Positions 1 to 11,700 of a stretch of DNA of 26,048 bases are shown piece by piece. The translations under genes and the position numbers were made by a program. The stretch is from positions 116,164-142,211 of the forward strand of contig KN882209.1 in assembly GCA_000934455.1 (NCBI GenBank). The letters are read 5' to 3'. The notes under the pieces were generated by a model that saw nothing but the letters and a program-made list of their open reading frames with translations, did not search any database and was not told the origin of the DNA. Position 1 is the first letter of the stretch; every line of letters starts with the position of its first letter. This DNA comes from Apostichopus parvimensis (Eukaryota; Echinodermata; Holothuroidea; Aspidochirotida; Stichopodidae).

Positions 1-163
1 GCTGGAAGTTTTTTCACTGTTCTTGATTTTCCAGGGTCCATGTAATTAAAATCGTTGTGAGTTGGAAAATCCAACTATGGTTATACTTACTAGGGCTGTA
101 TATTAGATACCTAACGTAAGGCTAGATACGTGCCTGTAACTTGACCACATATTTTTCTTGTTC

Positions 164-365
164 CTAGGTTGAAAGATTTCGTATGTTCTGCATCGATTTT
201 ACAGAGATTTCCATCATTTCTGCTTTCATTTTGTTCGGATAACCTAGCCCTACAACATGGGCTAGTCGGTCTCTCTCGGACATTTTGGCTAGTTTTGAAA
301 GCACTAAATCACTTTGAATTTGTATACGTATTTTGAAGTCATAAAAGTGAACAGCGCCGCCAGCT
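164..365 (-). other. Non-repetitive open stretch on the minus strand, unrecognised
   Basis: The minus strand reads about 60 residues of mixed composition (for example KLAKMSERDRLAHVVGLG) ending in TAG at 164-166, next to the 18-bp array. It could be a remnant of a transposon or of a terminal exon, but no family is recognised and no convincing splice sites flank it. Confidence 0.2.
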
Positions 366-505
366 TCAATATCAAAGGACAACAATATCAAAGGAGACAA
401 CAACATCAAAGTAGACAACAACGTTGAAGGAGACAAGAACATAAAAGTAGACAAGAACATCAAAAGAGACAAGAACATAAAAGTAGACAAGAACATCAAA
501 AGAGG
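366..505. repeat. 18-bp tandem repeat, about 8 copies
   Basis: Degenerate units of the type ACAAGAACATCAAAAGAG recur every 18 bases, alternating AACATCAAA and AACATAAAA with a GAGAC/TAGAC ending. The unit is a multiple of three, so the reverse strand stays open and reads as a hydrophobic LSTFMFL-type repeat. That reading is a by-product of the array and is unlikely to be a protein. Confidence 0.8.
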
Positions 506-510
506 AAACA

Positions 511-2100
511 AAATGATAACAGACAGAATGGAAGTAAACAACATAATACATTGCCCTTTCGGCGTTACATACCCCCTCCCCACCCCCCTCCCCCACCGTC
601 CCACTCCTTCAATCTGAAAAGTGCATAATAATTAGTAAGAAACATTATTTGATACGTGTCGCCAAATCAGTGACGTTCGTTTATCTGTTTATCTCAAAAT
701 ATGAGATGGAAAAAAAGAGAAAGAGAAGGTACCGTAAACAGTGAGCAGACGACATTCACACCTTACCCAGTTTGGTAATGGCGCCAGAAATTTCCATCCC
801 TACCACAGCTATCTTTTACGTTACCTTTTGTTAGATCGTAGCAATCATATAAAGCGGAGAGTTGAAAGTTACACAACCGAAGAAGGAAAATCGATGACGC
901 AATCGTTAGCTGGAATGAGGTTAGTACGGTTGGGTAGAAAGAGTTTTTCACGTTGATTGGAGTGTGGACACAACACTATATAAATGAAGTCAAGCGAAGC
1001 GACCTCTGTTGTCCATTACATACGTCCTTCAAGCCTGTATCCATGCGGACGGGTTCAGTGAGTTTTCGGAATAATTTCTCTATACGAAATTACACGCGGA
1101 CAAATCATACCCAGCTTTGTCAATATTCATTCTGTTGACAATTAACGTATACATTGCCTTATACCTAGCAGGCCGAGTGGATCTATGACCAGAAGAAAGT
1201 AGGCCTACATGCACTAGCACAGACACAAGGTAGGTAAGGACGTAACGTATTTTATTTTGTTTTGCGATATCCACCAGTACACAAATAAAACTAGTCCCGT
1301 TTAAATACTTGAAGCGAATCGATCTTTACTCTCTGACAGATTGATGCACCTATAGGCGCAGGCCTGTACTTTTTATCCGTTAAGATAGGATTTTCCCATC
1401 CACTTTATGTATGATATTTCGGGGGAGGTGGATCTGGGGTCGGTGGGGGTATCTTTTTCCTCTTCAGGCTGCTCTCGATCGATCGATCGATCGATCGAGG
1501 AGAGAGAGTTGGTGGTACAATGAATAACGTGTGTATATTTTGCGGAACTTGCATTCAAAAGTTAAAAGTCAAAAGTGGTCAAAAGTTAGAAGGTATCCCA
1601 GTTCTGATTTTCCTTTGCCAACGTATTAAGTACTAGCCTGCTATGATAGGCCTTTCGACTGTGAACTCTGGTGGCGAAACCAGCCAAGCTCGTCTCGTCA
1701 CTGGAGAGAGAAATTTGATATACTTTCAATGCAAATGTTTCGAAAAAGAACATACTTGTAGAAGCATGAGGCTACTTATCTCATATTTATTTTTCTTTTC
1801 TTCTCTTGGACTACAACATGTACAGTTTACAATTCTGCCAAACTGCATCCTTTGATGTTTTATGTACAGCGTATATTAATTCATCCATATTTTTTGGTGT
1901 TCACAGATTTGTGATCGGTCCACGAACTTAACAAGTTTTTCACGTTTCTCTGTATTGCAGTATCATCAGGTACCGCTGCTTTTTGGGCTTCATTTTAGTT
2001 TAACCAAGTTAAACAAGTCATTACTTTTCGGAAAACTCACTTTCATTTAGTTGGTTTATCGTTTAGTGTCAGCCTGCTATACCTTACAACCTTTTAGGCG
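511..2100. other. Intergenic DNA without recognisable gene
   Basis: No coding stretch resembles a protein family in either direction. Contents are C-rich tracts near 570-600, the GATC palindrome at 1474-1499, and a short run of AAAAGT-type repeats at 1560-1590. Confidence 0.5.
1474..1499. repeat. 26-bp perfect palindrome made of GATC units
   Basis: CTC, then tandem GATC units, then GAG read the same on both strands. It is a tetranucleotide microsatellite that is also self-complementary, and it runs into a GA-rich stretch. Confidence 0.9.
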
Positions 2101-2270
2101 TTCTGTACTGTAATTTTATTCGTCAATAATGTTGATGATAACATGCATGACTGATCTTCGTTCTGTACTTTAATTATTCGTCAATAATGTTGAAGATATC
2201 ATGCATGATTGATCTTTACAACGATTTGTTTTTATATAAAAACTCGTTCTGTTACTGTAATAGCTTTCGT
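2101..2270 (+). repeat. Tandem duplication of about 59 bp with a third, decayed copy
   Basis: 2101-2160 and 2161-2218 share TTCTGTACT.TAATT, TATTCGTCAATAATGTTGA and CATGCATGA.TGATCTT with few differences. From about 2247 a third partial copy keeps TTCTGT.ACTGTAAT and TCGTCAATG. It lies 340-500 bases before the P450 start codon. Confidence 0.8.
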
Positions 2271-2499
2271 CAATGGAAGCGATACCTGGCAGCGTTAATG
2301 AAATTCCAGAGACCGTCGGCGTTAGTAAAAAAAATGCTCTAACTGCTATATACCAATGAAAGAAACTTCAAATCTTAACAACATAAAATAACAAAGGAAA
2401 GAAAGAACTAACTTTACGAAAGCAGTATAGCTGGCTATGTCTATAGGCTCGTCATATTTGTACAAAAACTTCCTACACAAGCTATCTGTATGTATACGG

Positions 2500-2535
2500 C
2501 CTATATATATATATAGGTGCTCTATATATACGTTG
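2500..2535 (+). promoter_or_regulatory. TATA-rich stretch upstream of the P450 start
   Basis: Two TATATA runs, around 2503-2514 and 2522-2530, lie 80-110 bases before the ATG at 2611. They could serve as a TATA-type core promoter. They could equally be simple AT repeat, and a 5' UTR intron acceptor just before the ATG would place the true promoter farther upstream. Confidence 0.25.
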
Positions 2536-2610
2536 CGGTCGTACCCGTACTAAACGTTTAAGCAATTGATCGTATACAATTTATCTCGCGTTTATCTTTA
2601 TAGGTTTTCG

Positions 2611-2750
2611 ATGATGTTGTCCTTGGAGTTGTTCATATATGCTTTACTTGTTTTACTGACTCTTATCACCGGAGTGTTTGTTTGGATTTGTGTAAACATC
2701 TACCAGAAACATGCGCAGTATGGTCACCTCCCTGGTCCCAAAAGATCGAG
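2611..2750 (+). CDS. CYP46A1: P450 exon 1: start codon, membrane anchor, proline hinge
   Basis: Codes residues 1-46 plus two bases of codon 47. It begins MMLSLELFIYALLVLLTLIT, a hydrophobic signal-anchor, and ends with HLPGPKRS. The donor is AG|GTTAGT at 2751. A splice-acceptor-like sequence (TTTATCTTTATAG) ends about 8 bases before the ATG, so a non-coding 5' exon farther upstream is possible. Confidence 0.88.
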
Positions 2751-5700
2751 GTTAGTATATAAACAACCCTCATTTATTGACAGTATACTGACGCAACCTA
2801 TATCAAATAGCTCTATAATGTATAGGTTAAATGCACAGTACCTCGTATTTAATGTAGACATTAATTGGTTTCAGGGCTTTTCAACGAAACAGCAACTTTT
2901 CCATTACTAATGGGGTCTTTTCAAACAAGGAGAAGTTTCTAATTACAGTTTCTTAATTTCTCAACAAAACAAAACAAAACTGTTTCATTGAAAGAAAACT
3001 AGAAATGCGTGCTCATTTTCAAAAAGGGGGTATACTTTTAGTGTATAAAAAGGGTCCGTTTTGAGTTTCTTCACAAACTGAGGGGCATTTACCCCGCTGG
3101 TCGAGTTCTGCTAACGAAATGTTGATTATTTGTTAAAGTTTCGACCTTATAGCGTGACAACTTGTACCACAAGCATATCTAAAGTTCTCACTCTTGATTT
3201 TCCAGTGCTCTCAATATACTTTACTAAGTACCTAATCAGTTACTTCAGGATTTAAATACTTCCCTGGATTATGCACTAGCTGGCTGATTTCATGAAAGGG
3301 TGGTGAAGGCAAATTAAATTGAAAAAGGCCTTATTTTACAAACCTGAAATAAGTGTTGGGGTTCCCCAGGGAGGTCCATTTTCAGCACTGTTGTGTACTT
3401 CTTGCAATCTAATTGTTCTGTCATCAAATATGCAAATGACACTGTAATCTCCGTAGAATATCTTAATCATCAGAATAATAATGAATCTGTTGTATCCCAT
3501 GTTGTCACTGTCTGTGATGAAACATATTTTACTACTGCCCCCCCCCCCCCAATCTAAATAAATGGTTTTCGGAAATACTTATATTAAACAACGAAGGCCT
3601 ACTTCCAGCGAAGCGAGAAAAACTGTGGTACAATGTGCTGAGGTTGACCGCACAGAACAGACGATGTATTTAGGGGTGTGTATTGAAAATAAACTTAATT
3701 TTACATGACATTTTTCAAGAATTTTTAGAAAAGGGTTTATTATATGATATCTACTTTATCTTTTAGTGTGCCATATTTGAAGCTCAACGTATATGAATGG
3801 ATGATTTTAATACCTAGACATTTGACCTGATATTTTCTACGCTGTTCCTGTCTTTAGTACCATTTTTTTTTATTTATTGAGGATAAGTTAAAATTTAGAG
3901 CCTTCTTGCATGGCTGGGCCAAAATAATGAGTCTTTATTTTAATACCCTTATTAACCACGTTAACAATGCAGCTATGAGAGATTTTAAAAGGCATGCTTA
4001 TAAAAGACAGACGAGAACCCGACCCGCGTCATAATAAGCTCAACTCACTTCTTCGACAGACTAGTTGCAATTTGGAGAAATATGGCAATAACACTAAAGT
4101 TTCGAACCGTATCAGTTTTAAAAATTATTTTATTTAAAATGCTGCGATTTTAATTCAGGGTGTTTGTTGTACCTCAAAATTGACCTTACTTCTTTCATCA
4201 ACATTAGATTTATCATTTGTACATATCGTCTTTGCTTTTTTTAACCGTTTTAACCTTATTACTTTTAACGATGTTTTTACATCCTATTTTTATAAATATA
4301 TACTTTTATGTATTTATACTGGATTTTTAATAAACTCGAAACGTCAATAAACTTGTTGACTTTATATTGGAAATGTTTCCAAATAATCCCACATTTTAGG
4401 GTCAAACGATCTGATACAAAAATGCAAAAGCAACATATTTTGGCTATATGCTAATTTCAAAGTATATTTCATTGCTCTTTCATTGTATTTATGCGAATAT
4501 GAAAAAAAGGGGGAAGGGAGGCATATATATCACGATGGACCAGTTACCACCCCCCCCCCCTTACCCCGCCAGATAATTTTTAAAGGCTTGATTTTCATCT
4601 GGGCGTGATGCCGTCATAGTTGACAATGAACATTCGCTTAAGACTAAGTCTTGTCACCGCCCCTCCCCGCCCCACCCCCACCGCCCCCACCCGCCCCTTT
4701 AAAAAAAATACCGAACCGGTGTCAGTTAATTTCACCTTTCAGATTAAAATAATTATATATTCAGCTTTTCATCTATTGCGACACCATTTCACTTTATCCA
4801 CAAATTTACAACAAGTATATACCTTTCACTGTAGTCAGTGACAAAATGTATATTGTAAGACATGCTTACAGTATATGATTCACACATTTGGAACGTTTTC
4901 TCCATTTGTTTAAAGCTTTTTTGCAGGAAATGTAAACCTCATCCGTGTAGCCACGGTTGAAAGACGAATTCCATTTGTACAAGTAATGTGGGAAATGTGA
5001 GTATTGATAAGAGCAAGCCTACACTTTTCAAGTTCTTCTTGTTTTCAAAAGTTTTCAAACAATTACTTCGCCGACTCGTTTTAACGTTTTATAAACGTTT
5101 TGAAACACTGAGTCGCGTTTCTTGTGTATATCTTTTGAAATATATTTCCATTTCAAACAATTTTGATAGTATTTGTAATAGATAACTTGTCGCAATATGC
5201 AATTTACATTGAGCAAAATATATATCTTTGTAGAAAGGAATTTGTCTAGACATGCTGCTTCCCTAGGATCCAGTGTAGTGGTTGTAGATCAAATGCCAAA
5301 AGAGGGACTTTCCATTAAATGTTCAGAAGTAACCTAAAAGGTGACGTTGGATATTGATATGAAAGACAACTGACTGATTCAGATGTAAAAGAAACTTGTT
5401 TTTCTTGTATGTAGATTATGTTAGGCTGGATTCAGCTGTTGTATGATAACGTGCCGGGTCTATGTTAAAATGCTGATGTTTGTTTCAAAACGTATGCCTG
5501 ATTGACAGTCATATCTCCTTATACATAATTTGAACAAACTATAAGAACAGCTTCTTGGATGGCGTGAAAGGTTACGTTGCACACCAGGCGCGGACCCATT
5601 TGTGTGTGGTAGCGGGGTGGTGTTGGGGATGGGGTGGTGGGGTAGGGGATAAAATAAAATTCAAAGCATTCATTGGTACAACCTTACACTTTAAACTAAT

Positions 5701-8700
5701 TAGAGGTATAATTCATTGTCTATTGGCCCCTATATATCTCTCAGAATGTAGCACCTGACGTCTTAAATTGTGTGTGTTTGTGTGTATCTGTGTGGGGGGG
5801 GGGGGACCCATATACCTACCCTACTTGGAGTTAGTTTCAGCGACAGCAGGGTCACATTCCTTCCCTTTATTAATTCCAAGATCCCGTCACTCCATGCATA
5901 TGGAGTCATTGGCTTTTTGCTGGTCTGATATATTCTTCCTCTTTCCTACCCACTCCACAGGCAACAGGAATATGGCCCAGTCTTCGTTATGTATGTGTTT
6001 CATCAAGTGCTTGTCTTCATATGTGATCCTGCTACTGTCAAGGTAAACAAACAGGCCACTTGCGTCAATATCAAACTTTTGTACTGTAGAATTTAAAAAG
6101 CAAACAGAAAATATTTTGTCAGTTGTTCTGGCAATATATTTATATGAAGAAAGTACATTTGAGGGAAAGGGGAGGGAGGATGGCGATATTAGCAAATGGA
6201 CAATTTTTTTGTGGGTTTATGCAATCAGCAATATGAACGCTATAACGCAAAAGGCTATAAAGGTTTCGTTTATAATTATAAGCGATATTTCTAGGACCGG
6301 GTTAACCATTCCGGGGGCCGTTGGTCAGACATAAATATAAGGACGCGATCTGGCCATATAAGGCTATCAAGAGAGATGTTTTGCATACATTTTTATCCAG
6401 TTGGGCAGTCATTATATGTGCACAGGCTGTATAAACATAGTGGGTGTGTTGTGAATATCTTAATCATACCTTGATTGATGTATCAAATGATATCATCTGT
6501 AATGTGGTAAGTAATATGAAGAAGTCACAGGAAAAATGGTTATTTGAGATATGTGGTTAAATGTTTCTATCTATAACAGGTCCCCATTCTCTCTCTGTTC
6601 CATCCCTATTTGGGGGGGGGGGTCACTAGCTCGGGTACTTGGGCCTGGCCGATTTGACCTAATGGTACAACTCCGCCTCTGGATATTTCATTGTGTGATG
6701 TGTTGACGTGATGTATTTGTCCATCTTTTAGGTTTCACAGGTTGGAATTGTAGGACAGACAACTAAGATACAATACAGAACTTCCCACATTTCTTTTCCA
6801 GACATTGCTTATGAACACAGAGCACACGAAGCCGTATACGTATGATCTGATGTACGATCTATACGGCATCCGTTTCCTCGGCAACGGTCTGGTCACCGAG
6901 AAAGATCACAGCAAATGGAATGCCCGACGTAAAATATTCAACCCTGCATTTCACAGGAAGTATGTTAATGTTTAATCGAACACGAGGACGGACCTCGAAG
7001 TGGGTGGGGATGGCGAAAGGGAGATCTAGCTTGCATTGTGTTGCATTTTGTACTTTTGCATTCCACTGCCAAGTATTGCTGACGAAGGTCCCAGGGGGAC
7101 CGAAAATTCCAATATATTTTCTAAAACAATACTCCTTTTTTTACTTTTTTTACTCAATTATGAATCATATCTTATTTCTCTGCATTTACCTAATATATAG
7201 CCTTAACACAAAATTAAACTTATATGCCCTGATCTGTTATATTATAGTTCCCATCGGTACCAATAACGTTCTCTGTTTCTTTTATGAAGGCAGTTGATAG
7301 ACTTTATGGGTCACTTCAACACGAGCTCTGATAAACTTGTTCTGAAGCTCAAGCCAGATGCTGACACTGATAAGCCCGTGCAACTTATGGACGGCCTGTG
7401 TCGCACAACGTTAGATGTTATTGCGAAGGTAGGTAGAATTGAAGGTTAAGGTAGGGTGTCGCCACTTGTGCAGTTGATTAATCAAACGACAGCACGAAAA
7501 CCCCGGTGTATACCTGACTAAATTCAACCTTTGTATTAGTCTGAGTACAATGCGTGGATTTCATCTGTATGTTTATGTTCTGCCTTTCTATGCGACGATG
7601 ACTTTGATCGACGAGTGTAGTGACGTCATCCTTATCTCAGGGCATGTCTACAGCTGACGTCATGATCCCCCTTGCGTAAAGTTATAATTTTACAACCGGA
7701 GATATATTGTAATAAAAGCTTAGTTTAGTAACTGTTTGCCTGTTCAAATTCGTAGTAGTGACACCTTTCTTAACTTTTGAGAAGCGGTTAAAAACTTCTT
7801 TTTTTTTTATCGTTTTCATGTTGGTTATAGTATTTAACTTTTGCACTCTCTAGTTTATCTCAGGGTTTTGATTTCGTATGTTTCGGTTTCTATCCTTCTA
7901 TTTGAGCCTTGTACCCTTGTTATATTACATCAGTATGTTGGAGTATATCAGAAACAAGCACATAGTATTAGCAATCGTTTTAATTCGATAAAATCGGAGA
8001 TAGAAACCTCAATCACAGGAAACCTATATCACTTCCCGCGTGGTTACTTGCTACATTTCAATAGCAAGCACATGCTTATGTTTGTACAGTAACTATAGAA
8101 AGATGAGTAATGGCCTTGTAGGAAATATTCATAAGAGCGCTCTTAATATGTAGATTGTTACTATGGTAACCGGAAGCATGTAATGCAACCTGGATCGATA
8201 AATTGAAGGTCTCTTTTGACGCTTCAGTATTTCTTCTTGAACTGAATGTGGCATGTTTTGTTGTTGTAATGTTTGATTATTTTACTGGTATAGGCCTAAT
8301 TAACATTAAACGAAAACAATGATTTTGAAAAAGAAAATGTCATTTTTAAAAATTGGTTATACACGATGTCTATATCATTTCGTTTGAGACAGTGTAGAAA
8401 GAAAAACATCTTCTAAATCATGGTGGTGCATCAATGCAAGTGGATGGAAAGCCTAGCCTATAGCGCATGTATCATTACGCCAGCAGCTCAGAGCCACAGT
8501 GCACAATAATCGATGCAAGAAGAAATGAAAGCTTTACAAGCTTCATGGCCTCAAATAACATGACTATAATAAATCAACGAGCCAAGAGCATATAATGTTA
8601 AATATCATCATCATCTGAACATTGTGTTGTTTACAGAAGTAATAAACAACGTTTTTTTTATTAATTTTTTATTTCTCAGGCTGGTTTTGGGATGAAAGAA

Positions 8701-11700
8701 GAACTGATCTTGGAAGACAGCCCCTTTATCGATGCCGTCGAGACTTCCCTCAAGGGAATGGTCCACAAATTTCAAAATCCTTTCGATTGGGTTTGTTAAT
8801 TATTTATTTGTATAAATCAATTTGTATAAGTCAATATTGTAGGAATGTTGCTGAACTTTTGCTTCTACTCATCAGCACCTCTTGCTGTATTTGGAGATAA
8901 TGCACCCGTTACCAGCGATATGCATTCGTTCATAAATTTGTTGTTTAACGCGATGGTGACATCCCTATGATCCGACGTCTCTATGTTCCGACGTCTCTAT
9001 GTTCCGACGTCTCTATGTTCCGACGTCTCTATGTTCCGACGTCTCTATGTTCCCACCCAAAAAAAATCGGAGCATTTTTAGTATCCAAAAATTTGGTTTT
9101 ACCAAGAAGTGACCCCAAATTTTTGGGACCAATTTTTTTGGGGAGTACATTTTTTTGGACCCAAAATTTTTCGGACCCAGATTTTTTGGTGGGACTCAAA
9201 TTTTTTGGAACCCCATTTTTTCGAACCAAATTTGTTTGGGGGGACTCAATTTTTTTGGAGTCCAAACAAATTTTGGTCCGAAAAAATTTGGTCAGAAAAT
9301 ATGTTGGTCCCAAAAAATTGTTGGTCCCAAAAAATGCTGGTCCCCAAAAATTTTGTCCGAAAACATGTTGGCCCAAAAAAAAAAATTTTGGTCCAAAATA
9401 ATTTTGGTCCAAAAATATTGGGTCCGAAAAAATGTTGTCCAAAAAATATGTTGGTCCAGATAATTTTGGTCCGAAAAAATTGGGTCCGAAGAAATGTTGT
9501 TCAAAAAAATTAACAACAGAGTCCAAAAATTATTTCGTATTGTCGGAACGTGGTTTTGCGCCATCTTACGTTGCTCGCGTATGAATATAACAGTAAAGTT
9601 CGCATGCTCCAATTACATTAACACACGCTCAGTATGAACGTATTCGCGTTCTTGAACATATACAACGCTGTTAAGTTGACTATTTCATTGAGTGGTATGT
9701 TTTTGATCGCCCTCCATTTCCCTACTTACCTGTGCTTCAATACGCTATAATGGTTACTTTTGTGTAGCTTCTACGGTTTCATTCGAAGAATGATTCAGTG
9801 TTACGCAGTACGGGTCAACCATTCTATTAAGTGGTATTTTTTCCGTAGAACTTCCTGTTATAATGTGCACTATAAACAAATAGTTGTAGAATAATGATGA
9901 ATGAACTGTTAACAAAAATATTCTTAGTCCCTTGGTCAGTTTTAAGCAGACGGGACTAATACGCTCATAAGTTGACTACCCCCCCCCCCCTTTATTTAGT
10001 GGAACGGTCTCACAAAAGAAATGAACAGAATATTTCTACACATGAAAGAATCAAGCAACATCTGATGGCTTGTAATTATAAAATGGCCACAACCATTTAC
10101 TCTGAACAGTTAACATCAAACAATGAAATATGTAACCAATATGGCTTCCATACTGTCCTCTACTGTAATGAGAAATAGGGAAGGATGATTTGGCCCATTT
10201 AACCACTCTAACCAACTATATTACTTTTTTCACACGATCCATACTGCAAATTGTGCAATAAGGTTTCCTAAATAATGACCCGGGACAGTTTGGCACAAGT
10301 GAACATCTAACTTTGCCCATGGAGACTGCTGTTGACTGTGTTCAAAATACGTCACCATTTAAAATCCCTCTAACACTTACGACCACGGGAACCGNNNNNN
10401 NNNNNNNNNNNNNNNNNNNNNNNNNNNNNNNNNNNNNNNNNNNNNNNNNNNNNNNNNNNNNNNNNNNNNNNNNNNNNNNNNNNNNNNNNNNNNNNNNNNN
10501 NNNNNNNNNNNNNNNNNNNNNNNNNNNNNNNNNNNNNNNNNNNNNNNNNNNNNNNNNNNNNNNNNNNNNNNNNNNNNNNNNNNNNNNNNNNNNNNNNNNN
10601 NNNNNNNNNNNNNNNNNNNNNNNNNNNNNNNNNNNNNNNNNNNNNNNNNNNNNNNNNNNNNNNNNNNNNNNNNNNNNNNNNNNNNNNNNNNNNNNNNNNN
10701 NNNNNNNNNNNNNNNNNNNNNNNNNNNNNNNNNNNNNNNNNNNNNNNNNNNNNNNNNNNNNNNNNNNNNNNNNNNNNNNNNNNNNNNNNNNNNNNNNNNN
10801 NNNNNNNNNNNNNNNNNNNNNNNNNNNNNNNNNNNNNNNNNNNNNNNNNNNNNNNNNNNNNNNNNNNNNNNNNNNNNNATTCCACATGCCTGTCAGGATG
10901 AACTTTAGGTAATAAAACCAGCAACCTTTACCTTCATCATGAAGTGATGACAGATAGATAATCCTTTTGTATCTCTACTCAATTCAGATGAATCCACGCA
11001 GTTGGAAATATCATGCAGAGATTCGAAAATCCCTGATTTTCCTCCGTAACTTTGGCAGAGATACCATCGCAAAAAGTCGAGAGGAACAATACAAAGGAGA
11101 AGCCCAGACTAACAACATTCTGAACAACATACTCAAATATTTTGACTTCAGCAAAGAGGATTTTGATATGGAAACGATGGTGGATGAATTCTTGACATTT
11201 TTCGTCGCCGGTAAGTGTTTCTTTGCATTCTTATAGATGAGAACGAAATCATTATGACGGACATCATACGAATATAGGCAGACACCCGACGTGTTTGTCA
11301 GGGGCGGAAGATGAGGGTTAATTCTGTGGAGGTTGAGGAGAGAAGAGAACTTCCGGATTGGCACTGGCACATGTGACTTTGCTTGCCGGGCCACACATTT
11401 AAAGTACATCTACACTTTTCGATAAAATGAAATGCTCTCTTTCAGTCTGTATACCCCCAATCCCAATATTCATAACCCTCACCTCCCCCCCCCCCCCCAA
11501 AAAAACCATTGGCGTAACTATAAAAGTGGAAAAACAACACTTATTTTATTCACAAAACGGACTTAAAATTTATGAAAGGGCATCTTCAGACTTTGGTGAT
11601 TGGTGATATTTATGATTTATTTATTTAATCGGTGAAATTCTGCTTTGATAAAGCTAATGCCAAATTCTGTCCGACAATTCTGTCAACCTTTCTACACCTC

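Noticed and set aside
372..604. Hydrophobic LSTFMFL or VLVYFYV proteins on the minus strand
   Set aside because: They are translations of the 18-bp tandem repeat and a C-rich tract.
2566..2610. Longer P450 N-terminus starting upstream at 2566
   Set aside because: The upstream start would be TTG, and the segment contains a splice-acceptor-like sequence. The ATG at 2611 gives a normal anchor length.
4927..4996. Exon 2 of the P450 starting after TTTTTTGCAG
   Set aside because: It breaks the frame with exon 1 and stops at 4958. Starting at 4916 restores the frame, the family exon length and the SFFAGN match.
9029..9612. Overlapping 100-165 codon frames rich in Phe-Gly-Pro or Val-Pro-Lys
   Set aside because: They arise from the degenerate A/T-run repeat on both strands and lie in a P450 intron.
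10313..10924. Open frames of 180-199 codons on both strands
   Set aside because: They run through the N gap, so the openness is an artefact.
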